A stretch of DNA of 11,722 nt from Erysipelotrichaceae bacterium (GTDB lineage: Bacteria; Bacillota_I; Bacilli_A; Erysipelotrichales; Erysipelotrichaceae), in NCBI GenBank assembly GCA_900759455.1, contig CAAEVI010000080.1, positions 1 through 11,722 on the forward strand, given 5' to 3'. A program made the translations under genes and the position numbers. Shown here in pieces: positions 1 to 6,526 of the stretch. Every line of letters begins with the position of its first letter. The first letter of the stretch is position 1. The notes under the pieces were generated by a model. That model did no database searches, was not told where the DNA came from, and saw nothing but the letters and a program-made list of their open reading frames with translations.

Positions 1-93
1 ATATAAGGACACAATCTATCCAAATATTACGGTTCCTTTTTATTTCTGAGGCTGTTTGACAAATGCTGTTTCAATCATTTCTCGTTACAGCCC

Positions 94-2166
94 CTATTTA
101 TAGTAAAGGATATCTCCATAAGTAGGGAATTTCCAGAATTCTTTTGCGGTTATCGTTTCCAGAGAATCACAGTCTTTTCTTAAATCATTCATTAACGGAA
201 GAATCACATCCTTGAAATAGTATGCTTCTTCCTGTTTGTTCTCACGTTCACACACTTCCATGGCATCACTGAGTTTCTTCGTATTCTGATATGCACTGGT
301 ATATATTGTATTAATTTCCTGAATGAGATCAGCTTCAACACTGTTATTTACGCCGGGAACGGCCGCGCTTTTTGCGTTCAGTGTATCACTTAAGAATTTC
401 AAGTATTCCATTGCGCTTGGCAGAATCTGTTTTCTCACAATGCTGAGCATGGTATAAGCTTCAATACTGTTTACATTGTTATAGTTTTCGAGCAGAATTT
501 CATAACGTGAACGAAGTTCAGAAGCAGTAAAGATTTTATGACGTTCAAATAATTCAATGTTTTTCTGATTAAGATAGCAAGGAAGCGTATCAGCAGTGGT
601 CGGAAGATTTAATAAACCGCGGCATTTCGCTTCTTCGATCCATTCATCTGCATATCCGTCCCCGTTGAAAATGATGCGTTTGTGGTTTTCATATGACTCA
701 CGGATGACATTACGGATTTCTTCCAGCAGGTTGCCGCTGGTGTTTTCCAAACGGTCGGCAAAACGACAAAGAATTTCAGCCACTGCAGTGTTCAGATTGA
801 TATTGCTGCAGGCAATGGACTGCGAAGAGCCGAGCATGCGGAATTCAAATTTATTGCCGGTAAAAGCAAACGGTGATGTTCGGTTACGGTCGCTGGTGTC
901 CTGGAAAAATTTCGGCAGACTGTGCACATCCATATTCAGGCTCGTATTGCTGCTGTTTTCTGTTTTTTTATTGTAAATAAAATTTTGAATGCGTTCTTCC
1001 AGATCATGTCCGATAAATACAGACAGCACGGCCGGCGGAGCCTCATGTCCGCCCAGACGGTGATCATTTCCGGCACTTGCAGCCGCAATACGTAATAATT
1101 CAGGATATTCGTCTACTGCCTGGATAATTGCTACAAGAAACAGCAGAAACTGCTCATCTCTTCCTTTTGGAGAGAGAAGGTTTTCGCCGTCGGCAGACAT
1201 CGACCAGTTGTTGTGCTTTCCGCTACCGTTAATACCGTTAAAAGGTTTTTCGTGCAGCAGACACACGAGATCATGCTTATCTGCAATTTTTTTCATCAGT
1301 TCCATAATGATCTGATTCTGATCGCAAGCCCTGTTTGTCAAAGTAAAGATCGGGGCCAGTTCATGCTGGCACGGTGCTACTTCATTATGCTGTGTTTTGG
1401 CAGGTATTCCAAGTTTCCAGCACTCTTCGTTCAGTTCTTTCATAAACGAAAGAACACGCGGTTTGATGACACCAAAGTAATGGTCATCCAGTTCCTGGGT
1501 TTTAGGAGGCCTGTTTCCAAAAAGCGTTCTTCCGGTGTATACAAGGTCTTTGCGCTTGTAATACATTTTTTTATCTATAAGGAAATATTCCTGTTCAGCT
1601 CCTACTGTCGTGATCACGCTGTCCACTTCTTTTCCTAACAAATGAAGCAGTCGCTTGACCTGTTTTTCAATAAGTTCTTCTGATTTCAGCAGCGGAGTTT
1701 TTTTATCGAGTGATTCGCCTCCATAAGAAAGGAATACCGTAGGAATGCACAATGTTCCGTCTTTGATAAATGCATAGCTGCTCATATCCCAGGCCGTGTA
1801 ACCGCGCGCTTCGAAAGTGGAACGAAGGCCGCCGTTAGGAAAGCTTGATGCATCAGCTTCGCCTTTGATCAGTTCTTTTCCGGAAAGTTTCATGATCACG
1901 CTGTCTTCATCTGGTTCAATAAAACTGTCATGTTTTTCAGCTGTGATGCCAGTCATAGGCTGGAACCAGTGTGTGTAGTGAGTTGCTCCCAGTTCTACTG
2001 CCCAATCTTTCATTTCATTTGCAATTACATCGGCATCAGCCTCGGAAAGTTCACTTCCTGCCCGCAGACAGTGATGATAGCGTTCATAGACATCTGCGGA
2101 AAGCCGTTTTTTCATTGTTTGATCGTTAAATACCATAGATCCATAAAGACTCGTAATCAAACTCAT
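94..2166 (-). CDS. glnN: Type III glutamine synthetase (GSIII)
   Basis: This enzyme makes glutamine from glutamate, ammonia and ATP in the cytoplasm, the main entry of ammonia into metabolism. At 690 residues it has the length of the GSIII class, well above the roughly 450 of ordinary GlnA. Visible GSIII signatures are RSTFEARGYTAWD (115-127), the metal/glutamate-binding GAEQEYFLID (189-198), KTQHNEVAPCQHELAP (257-272), the ATP-site stretch FNGINGSGKHNNWS (309-322), DHRLGGHEAPPAV (368-380) and FEFRMLGSSQS (440-450). These leave no real doubt about the family. The start is fixed by AAGGAGGT at 2173-2180, six bases upstream of the ATG, and the frame is intact to a TAG stop. The gene is transcribed alone, away from the glycosyltransferase gene. 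A strong promoter and a terminator-like hairpin precede it, so expression may be attenuated. I found no GlnR operator by eye. The symbol glnN follows common GSIII usage. Confidence 0.97.
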   Translation of the reverse strand: MSLITSLYGSMVFNDQTMKKRLSADVYERYHHCLRAGSELSEADADVIANEMKDWAVELGATHYTHWFQPMTGITAEKHDSFIEPDEDSVIMKLSGKELIKGEADASSFPNGGLRSTFEARGYTAWDMSSYAFIKDGTLCIPTVFLSYGGESLDKKTPLLKSEELIEKQVKRLLHLLGKEVDSVITTVGAEQEYFLIDKKMYYKRKDLVYTGRTLFGNRPPKTQELDDHYFGVIKPRVLSFMKELNEECWKLGIPAKTQHNEVAPCQHELAPIFTLTNRACDQNQIIMELMKKIADKHDLVCLLHEKPFNGINGSGKHNNWSMSADGENLLSPKGRDEQFLLFLVAIIQAVDEYPELLRIAAASAGNDHRLGGHEAPPAVLSVFIGHDLEERIQNFIYNKKTENSSNTSLNMDVHSLPKFFQDTSDRNRTSPFAFTGNKFEFRMLGSSQSIACSNINLNTAVAEILCRFADRLENTSGNLLEEIRNVIRESYENHKRIIFNGDGYADEWIEEAKCRGLLNLPTTADTLPCYLNQKNIELFERHKIFTASELRSRYEILLENYNNVNSIEAYTMLSIVRKQILPSAMEYLKFLSDTLNAKSAAVPGVNNSVEADLIQEINTIYTSAYQNTKKLSDAMEVCERENKQEEAYYFKDVILPLMNDLRKDCDSLETITAKEFWKFPTYGDILYYK

Positions 2167-2189
2167 GCAAGTACCTCCTTCAAGTTTTT

Positions 2190-2228
2190 AAAAAAGAGCG
2201 CCACCAGCCAAGAATGGCTAGCAGCGCC
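2190..2228 (-). terminator. Terminator-like hairpin in the glnN leader (possible attenuator)
   Basis: In minus-strand RNA, bases 2228-2215 pair with 2210-2197 over 14 continuous pairs around a UUCU loop. Four of the pairs are G-U. One base later a run of six U follows (2195-2190). This is the form of an intrinsic terminator, yet it lies between the glnN promoter and its ribosome binding site. The four G-U pairs become A-C mismatches on the plus strand, so the fold is specific to the glnN transcript. A weak competing stem, CAGC with GCUG in the first part of the leader, would tie up the left arm. The structure is read directly from the sequence; attenuation is inferred. Confidence 0.7.
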
Positions 2229-2246
2229 TAGCTGTTCCATGCTGAT

Positions 2247-2275
2247 AGTATAGGTGAAATAAGTCGTTTTGTCAA
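2247..2275 (-). promoter_or_regulatory. glnN promoter
   Basis: Read on the minus strand, there is a perfect -35 TTGACA (2270-2275), a 17-base spacer and a -10 TATACT (2247-2252). This is a near-consensus housekeeping sigma promoter. Transcription should start around 2239-2241, giving a leader of about 75 nt before the glnN start. The leader begins only about 12 nt before the terminator-like hairpin at 2190-2228. Confidence 0.85.
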
Positions 2276-2427
2276 TTAGTTGAAAGGGAATGAATCCCAT
2301 ATTTCTGCCAATGAGAGTATATGTGATGAGCTGCGTATCTTTAACCGTAAAATAACGAAATGTACTGTTGCTCATTGTAAAAATAAGGTGATTCGTATTT
2401 GATTGTTTCATGAATTCTTGATAATTT

Positions 2428-2457
2428 TTGACAACAGCTCAGAAAAATGTGTAAAAT
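2428..2457 (+). promoter_or_regulatory. Glycosyltransferase gene promoter
   Basis: A perfect -35 TTGACA (2428-2433) and a -10 TAAAAT (2452-2457) are separated by 18 bases. The start of transcription should be near 2464, giving a leader of about 120 nt. The 152 bases between this promoter and the divergent glnN promoter (2276-2427) hold no gene or regulatory site that I can support. Confidence 0.75.
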
Positions 2458-2463
2458 AGGCTG

Positions 2464-2585
2464 TGTCTTTCTTGAAAATAAATCGGTATTTTCAAAGCAG
2501 CACAGACAGAGATAAGCTGATGTGGTGCTGAATCATCGGTTAGGCATGATTTTAGACTTGGGAAAAGAAAACAGGAGGGACCTTG
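2464..2585 (+). promoter_or_regulatory. Structured 5' leader of the glycosyltransferase gene
   Basis: Three stem-loops follow one another. The first is TTGAAAATA/TATTTTCAA (2472-2480 with 2487-2495, perfect 9 bp). The second is CAGCAC/GTGCTG (2498-2503 with 2525-2530). The third is AATCAT/ATGATT (2531-2536 with 2546-2551), followed by a short T run. The sequence ATCGGT occurs at the loops of the first and third hairpins (2482-2487 and 2535-2540). I do not recognise a known riboswitch. The first repeat could instead be a DNA operator just downstream of the start site. Confidence 0.4.
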
Positions 2586-3587
2586 ATGATAAAAGATATG
2601 GTAAGTATTATCGTACCTGTTTACAATGTTGAAAAATATATTGAGAAATGTCTTTCTTCCTTAGCTTCGCAGACTTATGATTCACTTGAATTTATTTTGG
2701 TGAGTGACGGATCGAAAGACGGCAGTGATGTTATTTGCAAGCGTTTTGCTGCAGCAGATAAACGGTTCCGATATTTTCGCAAAGAAAATGAAGGAGTCAG
2801 CGCAGCCCGCAACTACGGTATTTCTCGTGCGAGAGGCGAATATTACCTGTTTGTTGACAGTGATGATTATATTGATTCAGACATGGTTGAAAAAATGACT
2901 GCCGTGATGAAAAAAGAAAATGCAGATATTGTGCAGTGCTTTTATCGAATCGAATTTAAATTTGGTTTTATGATGAGAAGAGCACCTTCTTATCAAGTGA
3001 TGGATCAGCTGTCTGCTTTGAAACAGCTGCTGAAAAATACAAAAGTAAACAATTATCCGTGGGGGAAATTATATCGTGCATCAGTTTTCGAAAATGTTGA
3101 ATTTCCTGCAAAATGGCGTGTGTTTGAAGATGTTTGCACGGTGTTTAAACTGTTCTTGAACGCAGATGTGATCGTAACCATGCCCAATCGTTTTTATCAT
3201 TATGTTCAGCGTAAAGGAAGCTTTATGAATACAAACGGCATTTTTTCTATGGACATGGATACTTTATTGATGATGCGTCCGGCTTTTGAATATCAGGAAC
3301 TCATGCTTCGTCAGGCATATCCCAGTGCACAGATCAGTAACTGGCAGAATTATTTTGTCAGCAATCTGCTGGTCCTGTATTCTCTGATTTTTTTCGTAAA
3401 GCGAAGCGAAGTACATAAATATACAGTTCCTGCACTGGATTTTGAAGGACATCCATTCTATTACCGCTATGTGTACCGGCTTTGTGTTCTTATTGCTAAA
3501 ATGAAGTTCGGAAAAAATCTTCAGATGCAGGATTTGAGCTTAATGAAAAAGGCTAAAGACAAACGTCGTCTTCCTCAGGAATCGTAA
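2586..3587 (+). CDS. Family 2 glycosyltransferase
   Basis: Transfers a sugar from a nucleotide-sugar donor to an acceptor, probably in cell-surface polysaccharide, teichoic acid or glycolipid synthesis; the substrate cannot be read from the sequence. The 333-residue protein has a GT-A fold start VSIIVPVYN (6-14), DGS (41-43), ENEGVSAARN (67-76), the metal and nucleotide-binding DSDD (91-94), WGKLYR (159-164) and an ED pair (181-182) where this family usually carries the catalytic base. The C-terminal third is basic, has aromatic and hydrophobic stretches and could associate with the membrane. An AGGAGG at 2573-2578 sits seven bases before the ATG at 2586; an in-frame TTG at 2583 is possible but too close to the site, and a further ATG lies at 2598. 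The gene stands alone, with its own promoter and terminator and no neighbouring polysaccharide cluster in the window. Confidence 0.9.
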   Translation: MIKDMVSIIVPVYNVEKYIEKCLSSLASQTYDSLEFILVSDGSKDGSDVICKRFAAADKRFRYFRKENEGVSAARNYGISRARGEYYLFVDSDDYIDSDMVEKMTAVMKKENADIVQCFYRIEFKFGFMMRRAPSYQVMDQLSALKQLLKNTKVNNYPWGKLYRASVFENVEFPAKWRVFEDVCTVFKLFLNADVIVTMPNRFYHYVQRKGSFMNTNGIFSMDMDTLLMMRPAFEYQELMLRQAYPSAQISNWQNYFVSNLLVLYSLIFFVKRSEVHKYTVPALDFEGHPFYYRYVYRLCVLIAKMKFGKNLQMQDLSLMKKAKDKRRLPQES

Positions 3588-3589
3588 TG

Positions 3590-3670
3590 AAAAAACACTT
3601 TCAGGATGAATGCCGTTCTCTGGGTCCGCTCCCAGATCTCGATGTTTCATCTTAAAAGTGTTTTTTTTTT
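3590..3670 (+). terminator. Elaborate bidirectional terminator between convergent genes
   Basis: Bases 3590-3601 (A6CACTTT) pair perfectly with 3655-3666. After one C/A mismatch the helix continues with 3603-3610 against 3646-3653, about 20 pairs in all. Inside is an asymmetric internal loop (3611-3618 and 3637-3645) and then a 6-bp hairpin TCTGGG/CCCAGA (3619-3624 with 3631-3636). A run of ten T (3661-3670) follows on the plus strand, and six A at the left end give six U on the minus strand. It can therefore end both the glycosyltransferase transcript and readthrough from plsY. Confidence 0.85.
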
Positions 3671-3702
3671 GTTAAAAGAAAAAACCCGGAAGGATCCAGG
3701 TT
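3671..3702 (-). terminator. plsY terminator
   Basis: On the minus strand an 8-bp hairpin AACCUGGA/UCCGGGUU with a UCCU loop (bases 3702-3695 with 3690-3683) runs into a U-rich tract opposite 3682-3671. One U-G pair makes it stronger in the plsY transcript than on the opposite strand. It begins 13 bases past the plsY stop. Confidence 0.8.
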
Positions 3703-3715
3703 AAAGCTGGCTTTT

Positions 3716-4336
3716 CTACAGCCAGGAGATTTTGTTTTCGTTTCCGTTTTTGATTTTAATGATATTAGCGCGATGACGATATATGATCAGCACTGTCATA
3801 AGCCAGCTGGCGGCAATGATAGGCAAATGCTGCCACTGCATATAAGTTATGAACAAACTTGAGCATACTGCTGCAATCATGCTGGAAAGAGATACCATTT
3901 TGAATAAGAACAAAAAGATTAGAAAAGCAATCAAAGGAACCAGCAGATATAAGATGTTTTGAAACGTAAAAAACGAAGTGGCCAAGAGAAAGCCGAACAT
4001 TGTGGCTACGGCCTTGCCTCCTTTAAAGTGGGCAAAAACCGGATAACAATGACCGATGGCAGCAGCGAGCCCCGTCCAGATTGAAGTGCTCGGGCTGATA
4101 AGCGAACTGACGGCAATAGCAATGACAACTTTCAATATATCACAAGCGATTACAGCAATTCCGGCCTTTGCGCCCAGTACCCGTCCTGCATTAGTTCCTC
4201 CTAAATTACCGCTTCCAAAATTTCGTACATCTGTCTTGTAAAAAACTTTTCCGATGACCAGTGCGAACGGAATGGACCCTAAAAGATAACCGATCACTAA
4301 ACAAAGCAGTGTCTGTATTGAAAAAAAATCATTCAT
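3716..4336 (-). CDS. plsY: Acyl-phosphate:glycerol-3-phosphate acyltransferase PlsY
   Basis: Integral membrane enzyme that moves an acyl group from acyl-phosphate (made by PlsX) to the sn-1 position of glycerol-3-phosphate, giving lysophosphatidic acid, the first step of phospholipid synthesis in most Gram-positive bacteria. The 206-residue protein is of normal length, with about five membrane segments. All three family motifs are present: GSIP (20-23) leading to GSGNLGGTNAGR (41-52), GHCYPVFAHFKGGKAVAT (95-112), and YRHRANIIKIKNGNE (186-200). The glycine-rich loop has GNLGGTN where GNPGATN is usual, a mild variation. Its start follows a G-rich AGGGGG ribosome binding site at 4348-4353, about 11 bases upstream, rather far away. 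It is transcribed divergently from parE, although these genes are often neighbours on the same strand in Firmicutes. Confidence 0.96.
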   Translation of the reverse strand: MNDFFSIQTLLCLVIGYLLGSIPFALVIGKVFYKTDVRNFGSGNLGGTNAGRVLGAKAGIAVIACDILKVVIAIAVSSLISPSTSIWTGLAAAIGHCYPVFAHFKGGKAVATMFGFLLATSFFTFQNILYLLVPLIAFLIFLFLFKMVSLSSMIAAVCSSLFITYMQWQHLPIIAASWLMTVLIIYRHRANIIKIKNGNENKISWL

Positions 4337-4382
4337 AAATAGAGAAGACCCCCTTCTTCTTTCTGAGTAAAATCACGAATAT

Positions 4383-4410
4383 ATTTTAGCATTGTTTATT
4401 TTGATTGCAA
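4383..4410 (-). promoter_or_regulatory. plsY promoter
   Basis: On the minus strand there is TTGCAA (4405-4410), a 16-base spacer and an extended -10 TGCTAAAAT (hexamer at 4383-4388). The TGn element compensates for the imperfect -35. The start site should lie near 4376. Confidence 0.65.
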
Positions 4411-4447
4411 AGCATTTTGAGGAGTGATTCTGTCAGGATAGAAAAAA

Positions 4448-4522
4448 ATGCAACTACATCAGGCTGAATAAAAGCATGCGGATCTGCTGTTCCAAATATT
4501 TCAGGGAGCTCAAAAGTTGCAT
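4448..4522. repeat. Nested inverted repeat between the plsY and parE promoters
   Basis: A perfect 8-bp inverted repeat, ATGCAACT (4448-4455) and AGTTGCAT (4515-4522), encloses smaller pairs: CTGAA with TTCAG, and AGCA with TGCT. It lies upstream of both divergent promoters. Neither side has a T run, so a terminator is unlikely. It might be a protein-binding site or a small structured element. Confidence 0.35.
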
Positions 4523-4552
4523 ATTCATTCTTTTAATATTTGCTTTTTTTGT

Positions 4553-4558
4553 TATAAT
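4553..4558 (+). promoter_or_regulatory. parE-parC promoter (-10)
   Basis: A perfect TATAAT at 4553-4558 sits in AT-rich sequence 33 bases before the parE start. There is no convincing -35 at 16-18 bases upstream; the nearest candidates are T-rich (4529-4536). Transcription probably starts near 4565. Confidence 0.6.
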
Positions 4559-4591
4559 AACCTCGTTGATTTTGAAAAGAGAGGTGCTTGT

Positions 4592-6526
4592 ATGGCGCAG
4601 CAGCAATATGATGCGAGCAGTATACAGATATTAGAGGGACTGGAAGCAGTCAGAAAACGTCCGGGTATGTATATCGGTTCAACTGATTATCGAGGACTTC
4701 ATCATCTCGTCTGGGAAATTGTCGATAATTCGATGGATGAAGCATTGAATGGTTATGGTGATACGATTTCGATCACACTGGAGAAGGACGGATCTGTCAC
4801 AGTTGAGGATTTCGGACGCGGGATGCCGGTTGGCATGCATGCCAGCGGTGTTTCGTCTCTTCAGGTAATATTTACGATCCTGCATGCAGGCGGTAAATTC
4901 AGCAGTGCAGGTGGTTATAAAACCAGCGGAGGCCTGCATGGAGTCGGAGCCAGCGTTGTGAATGCTTTGAGTTCGTGGCTGAAGGTGACGGTTTGTGACG
5001 GAAAAGACGTTTATGAGATGGAATTCAGCAATGGAGGGAAAAACGTCGGGAAACTTAAAAAAACAGGGAAAAGAAACAGAAGCGGATCAAAAGTACAGTT
5101 TCTTCCTGATCCCACTATTTTCTCAACTACAAAATTTTCGTTTTCCAGCATATGTGAAAGAGCACAGGAAAATGCCTTTTTATTAAAGGGACTGACGATG
5201 ATCGTCGCTGATAAGCGAAAAGATGAACAGCGACGTGAGGTGTACCATTATGAAAACGGTCTGGAGGCATTTATCGATTACCTGCATGAAGATAAGAATG
5301 TTTTTCATCCGCCTGTCAGCTTTACCGGAACGGTGCATGAGATCAAGGTAGACTGTGCATTTCAATATACAGATGAATACCAGGAAAACATTTTTTCGTT
5401 CGTGAATATGGTGCGCACAAAAGACGGCGGAACACATGAGGCCGGGGTCCGTAACGCTTTTACGAAAATGTTTAATGAATTCGCAAGGAAAAATGGGCTG
5501 TTAAAGGATAAGGATAAAAACTTTGAAGGCAGTGATGTGCGCGAGGGACTGACAGTCGTTCTTTCCTGTGCCATTCCTGAACATCTGCTTCAGTTTGAAG
5601 GACAAACGAAAGGAAAGCTGGGAACAAGTGAGGCAAAAAGTGCTGTTGATGCGGTGGTCAGTGAACACTTAAGTTTCTTTTTGGAGGAGAATAAAGAAAT
5701 TGCCTTTGCACTTGTGCGAAAAATGGTCAAGGCCAGCAGTGCCAGGGAGGCAGCGCGAAAAGCGCGTGAGGATGCAAGAAAAGGAAAGACGAAAGGGAAA
5801 AGCGAACGCATTCTGTCTGGTAAATTGGCCAGTGCTCAATCAAAGGATGCCAGACGAAAAGAACTTTATCTGGTAGAGGGTGATTCCGCGGGAGGCAGTG
5901 CCAAACAAGGAAGAGACTCGAAATATCAGGCAATTCTGCCTTTACGCGGTAAAGTTTTGAATACTGAAAAAGCCAGTATTGCAAGCATCGAAAAGAATGA
6001 AGAACTGAATACGATCGTGCATGCACTGGGAGCCGGTATCGGAGCCAGTTTTCATGCAGAAGATTCTAATTATCATAAAGTAATCATCATGACCGATGCG
6101 GATACAGACGGCGCGCATATCCAGACGCTGCTTCTTACATTTTTTTATCGCTATATGCGTGATTTGATTGATAAGGGAATGCTGTACATCGCTTTGCCAC
6201 CGCTTTATAAAATGCAGAAAGGCAAGCAGATCCAATATGCATGGAGCGATGAGGAGCTGAATGAACTGAGAAAGAGCTTTCCTCGCGGATATACATTGCA
6301 GCGATATAAAGGTCTTGGTGAAATGAATGCGGATCAGTTATGGGATACGACCATGAATCCGGAGACACGATCACTGATTAAAGTAACGATTGAAGACGGA
6401 ATGTGTGCTGAACGAAGGGTGTCTGTTCTGATGGGTGACAAAGCAGATCTGCGTCGTCAATGGATCGAAAATAACGTTTCCTTCACATTGGAGGATGATT
6501 ATGGCAGGGAGGTAGAAAATCGATGA
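4592..6526 (+). CDS. parE: DNA topoisomerase IV subunit B (ATPase)
   Basis: ATP-driven subunit of topoisomerase IV, which with ParC separates linked daughter chromosomes and relaxes supercoils. The 644-residue protein carries a GHKL ATPase domain with E42 (general base), N46 and D73 in EIVDNSMDE and VEDFGRGMP, the loop GGLHGVGAS (113-121), and the QTK switch lysine K340. The TOPRIM domain has EGDSAGGSAKQGRD (429-442) with catalytic E429, PLRGKVLNTEKA (450-461) and DADTDGAH (502-509). Absence of a long C-terminal insert, the SGKLASAQSKDA and LYLVEGDS wording and the pairing with ParC favour ParE over GyrB. The start at 4592 is supported by AGAGGTG (4580-4586) and gives the expected N-terminus MAQQQYDASS; a longer reading from TTG 4517 would cross the promoter. 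It overlaps parC by four bases. Confidence 0.96.
   Translation: MAQQQYDASSIQILEGLEAVRKRPGMYIGSTDYRGLHHLVWEIVDNSMDEALNGYGDTISITLEKDGSVTVEDFGRGMPVGMHASGVSSLQVIFTILHAGGKFSSAGGYKTSGGLHGVGASVVNALSSWLKVTVCDGKDVYEMEFSNGGKNVGKLKKTGKRNRSGSKVQFLPDPTIFSTTKFSFSSICERAQENAFLLKGLTMIVADKRKDEQRREVYHYENGLEAFIDYLHEDKNVFHPPVSFTGTVHEIKVDCAFQYTDEYQENIFSFVNMVRTKDGGTHEAGVRNAFTKMFNEFARKNGLLKDKDKNFEGSDVREGLTVVLSCAIPEHLLQFEGQTKGKLGTSEAKSAVDAVVSEHLSFFLEENKEIAFALVRKMVKASSAREAARKAREDARKGKTKGKSERILSGKLASAQSKDARRKELYLVEGDSAGGSAKQGRDSKYQAILPLRGKVLNTEKASIASIEKNEELNTIVHALGAGIGASFHAEDSNYHKVIIMTDADTDGAHIQTLLLTFFYRYMRDLIDKGMLYIALPPLYKMQKGKQIQYAWSDEELNELRKSFPRGYTLQRYKGLGEMNADQLWDTTMNPETRSLIKVTIEDGMCAERRVSVLMGDKADLRRQWIENNVSFTLEDDYGREVENR

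Noticed and set aside
56..61. TTGACA on the plus strand as a promoter
   Set aside because: No -10-like hexamer lies 16-18 bases downstream, and no plus-strand gene follows.
48..94. GAGGCTGT/ACAGCCCC pairing just after glnN as its terminator
   Set aside because: It gives an 8-bp stem in minus-strand RNA, but the loop is 31 bases and no U run follows. The true glnN terminator may lie outside the window.
2163..2411. 82-codon minus-strand ORF upstream of glnN
   Set aside because: It has no ribosome binding site, spans the glnN promoter and leader hairpin, and its sequence resembles no protein I know. The promoter at 2247-2275 would lie inside it.
4517..4591. N-terminal extension of parE from TTG 4517
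   Set aside because: It would include the -10 promoter element and has no ribosome binding site; the ATG at 4592 has one and gives the conserved N-terminus.
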